A stretch of 34,527 bases of DNA, taken from positions 1 through 34,527 of the IMG/VR virus record IMGVR_UViG_3300028272_000002, one strand, 5' to 3'. This stretch comes from a virus. Each line of letters starts with the position of its first letter. The first letter of the stretch is position 1. The notes below the pieces were generated by a model. It saw only the letters and a list, made by a program, of their open reading frames with translations. It was not told the origin of the DNA and searched no databases. Both the position numbers and the translations under genes were made by a program. Positions 11,992 to 20,174 of the stretch are shown here, one piece after another.

Positions 11992-13426
11992 CAAAATTAT
12001 TGACGTGAACCTGGCCCGGGTGAATTTCTGGGAATTCTGCAAACTAACAGCTCCGGATTTCTATAAGGACGACCGGTCTCATCTGCGGGAGTTATGTGAC
12101 GCGCTGGAAAAACTTTACCGTGGTGAGTTGATGTTAAACGGCAAGGTATGCAGGAAGCTTATGATCAATTATCCGCCACAGCATGGCAAGAGCCGCACGC
12201 TGGTTAATTTCTGCAAATGGGTATTGGGATTGAACACTAATGAGAAATTTATTATTGGCAGTTATAACGATATTACCGCCACGGATTTCTCAAAATATAC
12301 ACGTGATGGTATCAGTGAAACACGGCAGGGCAAGGATCAGTTGATTTATCATGATATTTTCCCGTTCACGAAGATCAAACAGGGTGATGCTACTATGCAA
12401 CGATGGGCATTAGAGGGGCAACATTTTTCCTATCTGGGAGCAGGTATAGGTGGTACTCTGACATCCAAGGGTGGTACAATTTTGATCATCGATGATCCGG
12501 TGAAAGGCGCTGAGGAGGCATTGAATGAGACGCACCTTGAAAAATTATGGTTATGGTATACTGGTACATTTATTTCACGTGTCAGTGCCGAGTTTGGACA
12601 GCCCCTGGAAATATTCAATGCTACGCGGTGGTCAAAGAAAGATCCGGCTGGCAGGCTTTTGGAATCAGACGAAGGTAATGAATGGTATATACTTTCTAAA
12701 GAGGTTTATAAGGATGGTAAGATGTTATGCGATGATCTGTTGAATTTTGATGCATATACACATCGTAAAAATTTGATGTTACATGATTTGAATACGGCAA
12801 TGATTTTCTGGGCAAACTATCATCAACTAACCGTTGATTTACAGGGGAGATTATACCAGCATCTGAAAATTTATGAAGAATTACCCCGCAATGATCAAGG
12901 GCAAATACTTGGAGAAATACATAATTATACAGATACGGCCGATGAAGGGGAGTGTTATCTTTGTTCTGTGAATTACCTTGAATATCAGCGGCAGGCATAT
13001 ATTTTAGATGTTTATTACACGCAGGAGCCGATGGAGGTGACCGAACTGGCGACGGCAAGGATGATGGAGGGGGTAAAACTATCAAAGATTGAAAGTAATA
13101 ATGGAGGCCGTGGCTTTGCCCGTGCTGTGCAGGAATGGTGTCATAAGATGGATAATCATTATACGGTCATTGATTGGTTTCATCAAGGAGATAATAAGAA
13201 TGTCCGCATAAACACCTGGAGTGCATGGGTGCAGCAAAATGTTTATTTTCCACTAAATTGGGGGGTCCGCTGGCCTGAGTTTTATCAGCATATTATTAAC
13301 TTTATACGCAATGGAGAAAATAAATATAAGGACGCTCCGGACGTACTGACAGGCATAGGAGAGATGTGCACGAAGGAAAAGCATGGGTCGGTTATATTAA
13401 CACAAACACGAAAAAACAGACTATGA
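11972..13426 (+). CDS. terL: terminase large subunit
   Basis: A 484-aa packaging motor. The ATPase domain shows Walker A NYPPQHGKS (66-74), Walker B ILIIDDP (170-176) and a motif III NATRW (216-220). The nuclease domain begins around D321/D324 (DTADEGECYLC) and D346 (ILDVYYTQEP), with the usual acidic metal-binding residues. It cuts concatemers and drives DNA into proheads. The start overlaps terS and the stop overlaps the portal start (ATGA). Length is normal for a compact TerL. Confidence 0.93.
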   Translation: MEKRGIDKIIDVNLARVNFWEFCKLTAPDFYKDDRSHLRELCDALEKLYRGELMLNGKVCRKLMINYPPQHGKSRTLVNFCKWVLGLNTNEKFIIGSYNDITATDFSKYTRDGISETRQGKDQLIYHDIFPFTKIKQGDATMQRWALEGQHFSYLGAGIGGTLTSKGGTILIIDDPVKGAEEALNETHLEKLWLWYTGTFISRVSAEFGQPLEIFNATRWSKKDPAGRLLESDEGNEWYILSKEVYKDGKMLCDDLLNFDAYTHRKNLMLHDLNTAMIFWANYHQLTVDLQGRLYQHLKIYEELPRNDQGQILGEIHNYTDTADEGECYLCSVNYLEYQRQAYILDVYYTQEPMEVTELATARMMEGVKLSKIESNNGGRGFARAVQEWCHKMDNHYTVIDWFHQGDNKNVRINTWSAWVQQNVYFPLNWGVRWPEFYQHIINFIRNGENKYKDAPDVLTGIGEMCTKEKHGSVILTQTRKNRL

Positions 13427-14910
13427 AAATCTTGGGTTTCAATATTCAGCGTACACCGAAAGCGGTATTAACGCAAAAAGTAGGATCATTCGATCTTATT
13501 ACTGCAGCACCTAATCGAAGCAGTCAGGATATCAATGATTGGATTAATGCTGTAAAAAGTTCTGAGAATATTTATCTCCCCAGCAGAAAACAGCTTTATG
13601 AAATCTATTTTCAGACGGTATTGGATGATGATTACGTTACAACAACCGAAAAAAGAAAAGCAAATATCCTTAACCTGAATTTGGTCTTTAAGCGGGATGA
13701 TCAGATTGATGAAAAAGTAACGGCATGGATTAATACCATACCCTTCCGTCAATTTAAAAACGATCTGATGGATACTATCTTTTGGGGTCATAGCCTGTTT
13801 GAGTTCGATTACTCAAAGGATTTCTTCAATTATGTATTGATACCCCGTATAAATATAAACCCGGAAAGAAAGATCGTTATGAAAACACCATGGGATATGA
13901 CCGGGATACCATATCTTACGGATGAGTATAAAAACCTGCTTCTGGAAGTAATGGATTCCAATATTTTTGGATTACTAAGGGTGATCTCTATCTATGCGAT
14001 CTATAAACGCAATATGATGGGTGATTGGGCTAATTATTCGGAATTAGCGGGTAATAACTTCAGGATGGTTAAGTATACCGGGAGTGATACAAACATTAGG
14101 AGCAGGGTAGTTAGTGCTTTGGAGAATGCGGGTAGCGGTGGCGTTGTCAATCTCCCGGAAGGAGTAGAGGTAGATTTTATTAATCAGTCAAGTGCTTCCG
14201 CTAATGCCCTGTTTGAAGGATTCCATAAACGTATGTCTGACGCAATCATCCGACTTATTTTAGGCCAGACGATTACGACTACAGATACGCAGGCTGCTTA
14301 TGCAAGAGCTACTATAGCTAAAGAGGTTGAGGATGAAATAAACAGCAATGATCGATGCTTTATGCTTGACGTTCTTAATGAACAGTTCAGGGAAAAGATT
14401 GCTTTTTGGGGATTTGATACGGATGGGGATTTTGTCTTTGAAGAATCAGATAAGACCCCATTTCGGGAGAAGTTGGAGAACGATAAGATTCTTAATGAAA
14501 TCCTCAAAGACTTATGGCTCCCTGATGAGTATATTCTTGAACGTTATGCGGTTAATCCAAAGCCGGAAGAAGCTACGCCAACGCCAACGGTAGTAATCCC
14601 TTCGCCGGAAGGAATCATGCCATTACCGGAGGATGCTATTGAAATATCAAACCCTTATAATGAACACGCTGCCCGGCTGATACATCCGGGTAAGTTCGAT
14701 AAGTTCAGACGTACAAAGGGTGGAACCCTTCATGGTATAGTTGTTCCAAGTAGTATCAGTATCATTTGGGGGCATCTTAAAGGTAGAAAGGAATCAGATT
14801 GGGCGGCACAGTCTTTACGGTTCTCAAAAATTAAATGGTCGGGCGATAGGGCAAAAAAATGGCTAACAGATAATCAGATCAAATACATAACCTTTGAACC
14901 TGCGGTATAA
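13423..14910 (+). CDS. portal protein, DUF935/Mu gp29-like, with C-terminal extra domain
   Basis: A 495-aa portal, starting at ATG 13423 in the ATGA overlap with terL; an upstream in-frame ATG at 13366 lies inside terL and is unlikely. Residues about 60-365 resemble DUF935 portals: FWGHSLFEFDY, the segment ending AIIRLILGQTITTTDTQAAYA, and the stem-like region after it. A Pro-rich linker (about 379-398) leads to an extra domain of about 85 residues (HAARLIHPGKFDKFRRTKGG, QSLRFSKIKWSGDRAKKWL), a module I know as an appendage of many metagenomic phage proteins. The portal is the ring through which DNA passes. Confidence 0.85.
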   Translation: MKILGFNIQRTPKAVLTQKVGSFDLITAAPNRSSQDINDWINAVKSSENIYLPSRKQLYEIYFQTVLDDDYVTTTEKRKANILNLNLVFKRDDQIDEKVTAWINTIPFRQFKNDLMDTIFWGHSLFEFDYSKDFFNYVLIPRININPERKIVMKTPWDMTGIPYLTDEYKNLLLEVMDSNIFGLLRVISIYAIYKRNMMGDWANYSELAGNNFRMVKYTGSDTNIRSRVVSALENAGSGGVVNLPEGVEVDFINQSSASANALFEGFHKRMSDAIIRLILGQTITTTDTQAAYARATIAKEVEDEINSNDRCFMLDVLNEQFREKIAFWGFDTDGDFVFEESDKTPFREKLENDKILNEILKDLWLPDEYILERYAVNPKPEEATPTPTVVIPSPEGIMPLPEDAIEISNPYNEHAARLIHPGKFDKFRRTKGGTLHGIVVPSSISIIWGHLKGRKESDWAAQSLRFSKIKWSGDRAKKWLTDNQIKYITFEPAV

Positions 14911-14965
14911 TGATTAGATGAATATTATCAAAGGATATTAGAAACGGGATTAAAAAAAATAGAAA

Positions 14966-15706
14966 ATGCGGGAAATCAATCTTAACGGGAAAACGTATGG
15001 ATTTAAGGAATGGGAAGATCTGACTTTAAATCAGGCGAAAGCTATCATAGATATCCCTATTCCTGAAAAACTTAAAAAGCATCTGGAAACCGGTAATCTA
15101 TTGGATTCTACACCCAATGAGGAATTAGATGTTTTTCCACGTTATTATATTGAAGTGATACTGGCATTAAGTGATATACCACGCGAAGAATTTGAGATTG
15201 TTAAATATGGATTTTTCCGGCACGTTCAATATATCACCGATTTTTTTTACAAGTATTGTCTTGAATATCTGCTTGCATTAAGTAATGCCCCTAAAGAGGA
15301 TACCCTTACAAGTATTATTTCCTTTGACTTTAAGGGTGAGGAATATATCATTCCGTCTGATAAAAAAATAGCAGAGATGATTATTCCTTTGGCTGATGAA
15401 AAGGCGATAACCTTTGTGGAATCAACGCAGTTAATGTCCTCTATGTTTGAAACGAAAACGATAGGGATAGAAAATATGGCATTGATTATTGCAATCCTAT
15501 GTCGTAAAGATAGAGAGGAATATAATGAACAGACAGCATTAAAACGTGCGGAGGACTTCAAAGAGTTGACAATGGATATTGTGTGGGGGATTTTTTTTTA
15601 CATCATCGGTGGATTGAATATATCAGTAAGACGTTTAAACATATTATCGGGGATAACGCAAAGACATCTGGAAAGGATGGAATTGCAGTCAGAGCTTCAG
15701 GGTTAA
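14966..15706 (+). CDS. tail assembly chaperone-like protein, frame-0 product
   Basis: A 246-aa protein beginning with the small beta unit MREINLNGKTYGFKEWEDLT, followed by mainly helical sequence; a second beta unit (SFDFKGEEYIIPSDKKI) lies in the middle. Position between portal and tail completion genes and a probable -1 frameshift site (15591-15599) near its end suggest a tail assembly chaperone, which usually exists as a short and a frameshifted long form. Sequence similarity to a named family is not evident to me. The spacer before it (14911-14965) has no clear feature. Confidence 0.5.
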   Translation: MREINLNGKTYGFKEWEDLTLNQAKAIIDIPIPEKLKKHLETGNLLDSTPNEELDVFPRYYIEVILALSDIPREEFEIVKYGFFRHVQYITDFFYKYCLEYLLALSNAPKEDTLTSIISFDFKGEEYIIPSDKKIAEMIIPLADEKAITFVESTQLMSSMFETKTIGIENMALIIAILCRKDREEYNEQTALKRAEDFKELTMDIVWGIFFYIIGGLNISVRRLNILSGITQRHLERMELQSELQG

Positions 15707-15861
15707 GGGAGTTTGGGGTACGGTCATTAATTTATGAGGTAGAAGATGATTCACACTTCACGACAGAAGAAGTAGAACAGTTAAACGTCTATGAATTTTT
15801 GAACCGGCTAAGCTATATCAGGGCAAAATATAAATACATACAAATGCAACAAAGTCAATGA
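15583..15861 (+). CDS. -1 frame extension of the chaperone-like gene
   Basis: Open -1 frame overlapping the previous gene by 124 bp. It could start at GTG 15583, but more likely joins the upstream frame at the T9 run, giving a fusion of about 298 aa (211 + 87). The part past the frame-0 stop (GVRSLIYEVEDDSHFTTEEVEQL, then VYEFLNRLSYIRAKYKY) is a sensible helical C-terminus of the kind seen in frameshifted tail chaperones. Its stop overlaps the next start (ATGA at 15858), which argues that ribosomes do arrive in this frame. No independent ribosome-binding site is seen. Confidence 0.55.
   Translation: MGDFFLHHRWIEYISKTFKHIIGDNAKTSGKDGIAVRASGLREFGVRSLIYEVEDDSHFTTEEVEQLNVYEFLNRLSYIRAKYKYIQMQQSQ
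15591..15599 (+). promoter_or_regulatory. probable -1 ribosomal frameshift site (T9)
   Basis: In frame 0 the codons read GGG ATT TTT TTT TAC. The heptamer T-TTT-TTT fits the X-XXY-YYZ slippery rule and would move ribosomes into the open -1 frame that continues to 15861. No downstream stem-loop was worked out. A homopolymer sequencing error is the main alternative. Confidence 0.45.
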
Positions 15862-16280
15862 ACTACAAAACCTTAAAGGATAATCTTGAAACCTATGCTC
15901 TTGCAGCAGGGATTAAGACATACCGTTTCGGATATGTTGAAGAAATCAACATTCTCAGGGAGAAAGATAAATCGGTGCTTTATCCTGTTATGCTTGTAGT
16001 ACCGCCGACATGGAAAGTGAATGTACGGGAAAAACATTTTCTGACAGAGTTGAACTTTTTTATTATCAATGATTTGACTAAGGCTTCACGTACAGTAGCT
16101 ACCCGGGAAGAATCATGGGATTATATTCATACGCTTGCAGTAGCATTCATTGGATATATCGATCAGAATACGGGGCTTTCAAGTAACTCGCCTTTAACGG
16201 CTATCCCTTATCCGCAAGGCATAACGGTGAATGATGATATCGGAGTAGAATTCACGGTAACAATAAAAGTGATATGCTAA
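15858..16280 (+). CDS. tail completion / head-tail joining protein candidate
   Basis: A 140-aa protein beginning MNYKTLKDNLETYALAAGIK, with strands LYPVMLVVPPTWKVN and TELNFFIINDL and a C-terminal strand EFTVTIKVI. The size, fold pattern and location between portal region and tape measure are those of small tail-terminator or completion proteins. Starts in an ATGA overlap with the -1 frame ORF and overlaps the next gene by 7 bp. Assignment rests mainly on context. Confidence 0.5.
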   Translation: MNYKTLKDNLETYALAAGIKTYRFGYVEEINILREKDKSVLYPVMLVVPPTWKVNVREKHFLTELNFFIINDLTKASRTVATREESWDYIHTLAVAFIGYIDQNTGLSSNSPLTAIPYPQGITVNDDIGVEFTVTIKVIC

Positions 16281-16786
16281 CGCCAGACCAGGTGAATATT
16301 ATCAGGACTTATATATCAACCTGTTTTTTAAAGGAATGGGTTCTGGAAGGGCATTACCTTACAGGGAAGCTTATAAAAGAACTGGAATTTAAAGTATGGG
16401 CTTATACCGATCGGTGGATCATGGAGACATGGGGCTATAGGTATGGCATCATTCAGGATAAAGGTGTTCCGGCGAATCGTATACCCTTTGATGGTACAAA
16501 GCATGGCGGTACAAGTCTGTATATTCAGGGATTGATAAACTATGTCTCCCGGCGTATGGGTGTAGCTAAGGATAGTAAGGAAAACCTATCGATTGTTTTC
16601 GCAATAGCACATACGCAACATAAAGTAGGTATGCAGATCCGGACTTTTGGGACGGGAACGAAATGGCTAACCAATTCAATAATTAATATTGAAAGCGGTT
16701 TATCATCTATCGTTGAGCCTTTCATTTTCAAACGATTTGACGGTATCGTGCAAAACCTTATAGATGAATATAATAAGGCAGCTTAA
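16274..16786 (+). CDS. HK97 gp10-like / neck or tail protein candidate
   Basis: A 170-aa protein with N-terminal helices and the region RRMGVAKDSKENLSIVFAIA, then THKVGMQIRTFGTGTKWL-like sequence near residues 110-135, reminiscent of HK97 gp10-type head-tail joining proteins in which a helical arm ends a small alpha/beta fold. It is coupled to the preceding gene by overlap and is followed by the large tail proteins. Moderate confidence in a structural role; low in the exact one. Confidence 0.4.
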   Translation: MLTPDQVNIIRTYISTCFLKEWVLEGHYLTGKLIKELEFKVWAYTDRWIMETWGYRYGIIQDKGVPANRIPFDGTKHGGTSLYIQGLINYVSRRMGVAKDSKENLSIVFAIAHTQHKVGMQIRTFGTGTKWLTNSIINIESGLSSIVEPFIFKRFDGIVQNLIDEYNKAA

Positions 16787-16797
16787 AAATTTAAGTC

Positions 16798-17865
16798 ATG
16801 GCTATTACAAATACTGTTTATCCGGCAGCTAAACATCCAGCCTATAACCCTGTAGAGTGGAAATTTACCTCAGATCGTTATGATGGATTGAATAATCTAC
16901 AGTTGAAATGTGTTGTTAAAAATGGCGCAGGAACGGTTATTGCTTCAAAATATGTGCAATCGGATTCAAGTGGGGTCTTTACTTTTGATGCAAATAAGAT
17001 ACTACAATCTCAGCTTGCCTTCACTATCAGTACGTCAATAGTTATTGTTGCGGAATCCAGTACCGGATCTTATTTTATCTATACGTTACTTATTGAGGAA
17101 TGGTATGAGGATGGCAATGACGATTTTGTAATAGGGGATAATCTGGCTATATCAACGGTAGGTGGAAGTCCTATTATTTGCTATAATATGGCGAAGCAAT
17201 CGGATGAAACCTTTAGTGATTATCTCTGTAATGCAAGCGGGAAGTTCCTTCAATCCCGCCCTTCAAATCTTAAAGTGAATACGGTTGATCCCTTACAGTT
17301 TTCATTTATAACAGATGAGGCATCAGTGGCATGGGTGGTAAACTTAGTTCTTTTTGTAGGAGGGAATTCCTCGTATGGTGATACTCTTGTCATAAACGGG
17401 GGTAGAGGGATCATAGTAATCCCGGAAGGGTATTTAAACGCAAACGTGAATTATATTGAGGTATCATTGACAGGTAAATCAGAAATATTGGTTATTTATG
17501 TCAATCCACGCTGCATGGCTGATTATGCAACTATTATGTGGAAGAATCATTTTGGCGGGTTTGATACGTATACCTTCCCTAAGAGGAAGATTGTCAATAA
17601 AAGTTCTTCGGAAGAATTCATAACCAATGGTGAATTGAATCGTTGTGGTATTGAAGCGGAGGAGATATGGGAATTGGAGGGATCACCTGAAACGAATGAT
17701 ACGCTTACATGGTTCCGGGATCTATATAATGCACGGGAAGCTTATCTTGTAGAGCTCAATATTTATTCTAAAGTAGTTATCTTATCCGGGGAGAGCGTTT
17801 TAGAAGATACCAACCTGATAATCCCTGCCGTCAAAATCAAGTTACAGGCTAAGCTATTGAATTGA
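16798..17865 (+). CDS. tail protein, beta-rich (355 aa)
   Basis: A 355-aa, largely beta protein (AITNTVYPAAKHPAYNPVEW at the start; SGVFTFDANKIL; then WKNHFGGFDTYTFPKRK near 240-258). The GGFDTYTF block is one I associate with tail proteins of Bacteroidetes phages and their distal-tail region. There are no signal peptide or membrane segments. Its stop overlaps the next gene by one base (TGATG), and the two probably form one tail substructure. Exact role unknown. Confidence 0.55.
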   Translation: MAITNTVYPAAKHPAYNPVEWKFTSDRYDGLNNLQLKCVVKNGAGTVIASKYVQSDSSGVFTFDANKILQSQLAFTISTSIVIVAESSTGSYFIYTLLIEEWYEDGNDDFVIGDNLAISTVGGSPIICYNMAKQSDETFSDYLCNASGKFLQSRPSNLKVNTVDPLQFSFITDEASVAWVVNLVLFVGGNSSYGDTLVINGGRGIIVIPEGYLNANVNYIEVSLTGKSEILVIYVNPRCMADYATIMWKNHFGGFDTYTFPKRKIVNKSSSEEFITNGELNRCGIEAEEIWELEGSPETNDTLTWFRDLYNAREAYLVELNIYSKVVILSGESVLEDTNLIIPAVKIKLQAKLLN

Positions 17866-20174
17866 TGGTAGAATATAAGCTATATATAAACGATGAACAA
17901 TTGGATGTTTTAACGGTTGACGTTCCTATTTCCTTTAGCATAACGGATATTAATGAATCAGGCACAAAGAAGGCAAACAAGACGGGAATTATAAAAGTCC
18001 CGGATACGGAGAGGAATAGGAAAATCATAGGATTCCGTTATGACCCTAATATCGCAAAGACAATTACAGGGGATACTGCTTTACTAACCGAGGGCACATT
18101 TGAGTTTATCGGAAATATTATCTATTATAAAACTACGATAGAAAAAAACATAATCTATTATGAACTTCAAATTGTTGCCGGGAATGCAGAATGGGTTAGT
18201 GGTCTTACCGGGATAAGTTTGAAAGACCTTACCATCCCAACCATTGAACATGAATATTCCTATGACAACATAGATGGTTCAGAGGTAGGTGTAGAGGGAG
18301 TAACTGATTACCTTTACCCGCTTATTGATTATGGGAAATTTATCAATGGGTATTATGTAACTCTTTGTGATCGGTTGCCAGCGATCCGGCTTATAACAGT
18401 TATCAAAGCGATATTTAAGAAAGTAGGGATAGCCGTTTCAAGCACTTTTTTGAATACCGCAGATTTTGCCAAATGGTTCTTCACAAATAATAACTATGAC
18501 ATATACGATTCTGAAACTCTTAAAGAGTATCAATTTATGGCCGGATTTTTTGTTACGGATGTAAACCAACAAACAATCCCTTCTCAGGCAGCCCCTACAG
18601 CTATCAGCCCTTTTCTTGGTTCAACAGATAAAATAGTACCTTTTGATGATGATTCTAATGCGCCGTTTTTTGATACGAGCAGTCAATATGATACTACAAC
18701 CTATACTTATACGGTAGCAGCAGGGAAGGCAGGGAATTTCCGGTTCAGATGCCATCTTTTGGTTCAGCTATGGGTACAATGGAGTGACGGATTGGACACG
18801 ACATTTATGTTGGAGATTTATCAAAACGCAGTTCAAATCGCACGTGATACTTATGCCTTTGGAGTTCAGCCTTCCGGGATTATTAATTTAGCCAGGCAAA
18901 TGGAATGTATGAGTGAGTATGTAGCCTGTAACGTTACAGATGCTATAACCGCTAAAATAACCGTAAGCGGAACGATAGAGAATCATTCCGGATATCCTAC
19001 CTATCTTCATGTAGATTTGATTTCTATGGAGGAATCTTATCTTATAAGTGAGGCTCTTACCCGGCCAGCGGAGGGGCATGATTGGACGACAGCAGAATTA
19101 TTGCCTGATATTGAATGTCTGGAATTTTTACGAGGGGTAAACGGATTATTTAATCTTAATTATCTTACGGATAATTTTATAAAGACGGTTTATATTGAGC
19201 CAGACGAAACGTTCCGGGCGGGAGATCCTATTGATTGGAGTGTAAAACTGGATACATCAAGAACGATTGTTGTAAAAAAGATTGATACCCCGAGCTGGAA
19301 AATTTACCGGATGAAAATTGACGGGGCGGATAAGGTGATACAAAATATGGAATCGGTTATCGCTTTCAGTAATGGGAATGGAGAAACCGAGCTTTTTGAA
19401 AATAAGGTATTTGCTGATACAATGCTTGATTACAGCAGGGAGATAGGATTACAGAATACAAAGATACCTACGCTATGGAATGAGAATCTTGTTTATCCCG
19501 CAACGCCTAATCAGTTTATGAATTTTGGCGTGAGGATATTTAAGTATATCGGGGTAACCGCCTGTAGCGGTGGAGATCAATGGATTTTTAACGGGTTACG
19601 TAGCGATTATCCAAAAATTGAGGGGAAGAGGATGAAGGATTTTACAGAGTATTTTGCGAATGAAAACTATATCATAAATAATGGATTTATCGTAGAGGCA
19701 TATTTTCTTCTTCATGTAAAGGATATCAATAATATTATAAGCTGTGTAGATGATAATGATTTCCGGTCAAAAATTTGGATCAGCAACGCAATGTTACGGG
19801 GATATTATTGCGTGAACAATATTGATAAGTATAAACAGGGTGAGTCTGTATCGATAGAACTATTTCAGGCTTGGGCTGAGAAGGTTGGACTGGTTGAAAC
19901 TGAAAGACTGATACTCAAAACGGGAGCTGTTTCCGGGGCAGCGGGAGGCGCATATCTTAAAGGGGTAGGTGGTGGAAGTGGATATTCCTGCCTGATAACC
20001 GATGCGGGTATCATTACAGAAATAACAGATGAAAATAACTGGAGTTCTCAGAATTATACCGGGTCTTTACTTGGATTGGTAGAATGTAATTATTATATTG
20101 ATTGGGTTACAAAGATCAAATATGACTTTGACGGAACAAATTTAGTACGTTATTTTATAAATACCGTTCTCTAA
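17865..20174 (+). CDS. large tail protein (769 aa), distal-tail or hub candidate
   Basis: Starts at ATG 17865 in a TGATG overlap (TTG 17862 is an alternative). The N-terminus is a beta domain (VEYKLYINDEQLDVLTVDVP, NKTGIIKVPDTERNRKI). The middle contains a jelly-roll-like block (about 225-385; TYTYTVAAGKAGNFRFRCHL) typical of carbohydrate- or protein-binding modules. The C-terminus ends in Gly-rich strands. Size and position just before the tape measure suggest a baseplate hub or distal tail component. The domain reading is from pattern only. Confidence 0.5.
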   Translation: MVEYKLYINDEQLDVLTVDVPISFSITDINESGTKKANKTGIIKVPDTERNRKIIGFRYDPNIAKTITGDTALLTEGTFEFIGNIIYYKTTIEKNIIYYELQIVAGNAEWVSGLTGISLKDLTIPTIEHEYSYDNIDGSEVGVEGVTDYLYPLIDYGKFINGYYVTLCDRLPAIRLITVIKAIFKKVGIAVSSTFLNTADFAKWFFTNNNYDIYDSETLKEYQFMAGFFVTDVNQQTIPSQAAPTAISPFLGSTDKIVPFDDDSNAPFFDTSSQYDTTTYTYTVAAGKAGNFRFRCHLLVQLWVQWSDGLDTTFMLEIYQNAVQIARDTYAFGVQPSGIINLARQMECMSEYVACNVTDAITAKITVSGTIENHSGYPTYLHVDLISMEESYLISEALTRPAEGHDWTTAELLPDIECLEFLRGVNGLFNLNYLTDNFIKTVYIEPDETFRAGDPIDWSVKLDTSRTIVVKKIDTPSWKIYRMKIDGADKVIQNMESVIAFSNGNGETELFENKVFADTMLDYSREIGLQNTKIPTLWNENLVYPATPNQFMNFGVRIFKYIGVTACSGGDQWIFNGLRSDYPKIEGKRMKDFTEYFANENYIINNGFIVEAYFLLHVKDINNIISCVDDNDFRSKIWISNAMLRGYYCVNNIDKYKQGESVSIELFQAWAEKVGLVETERLILKTGAVSGAAGGAYLKGVGGGSGYSCLITDAGIITEITDENNWSSQNYTGSLLGLVECNYYIDWVTKIKYDFDGTNLVRYFINTVL

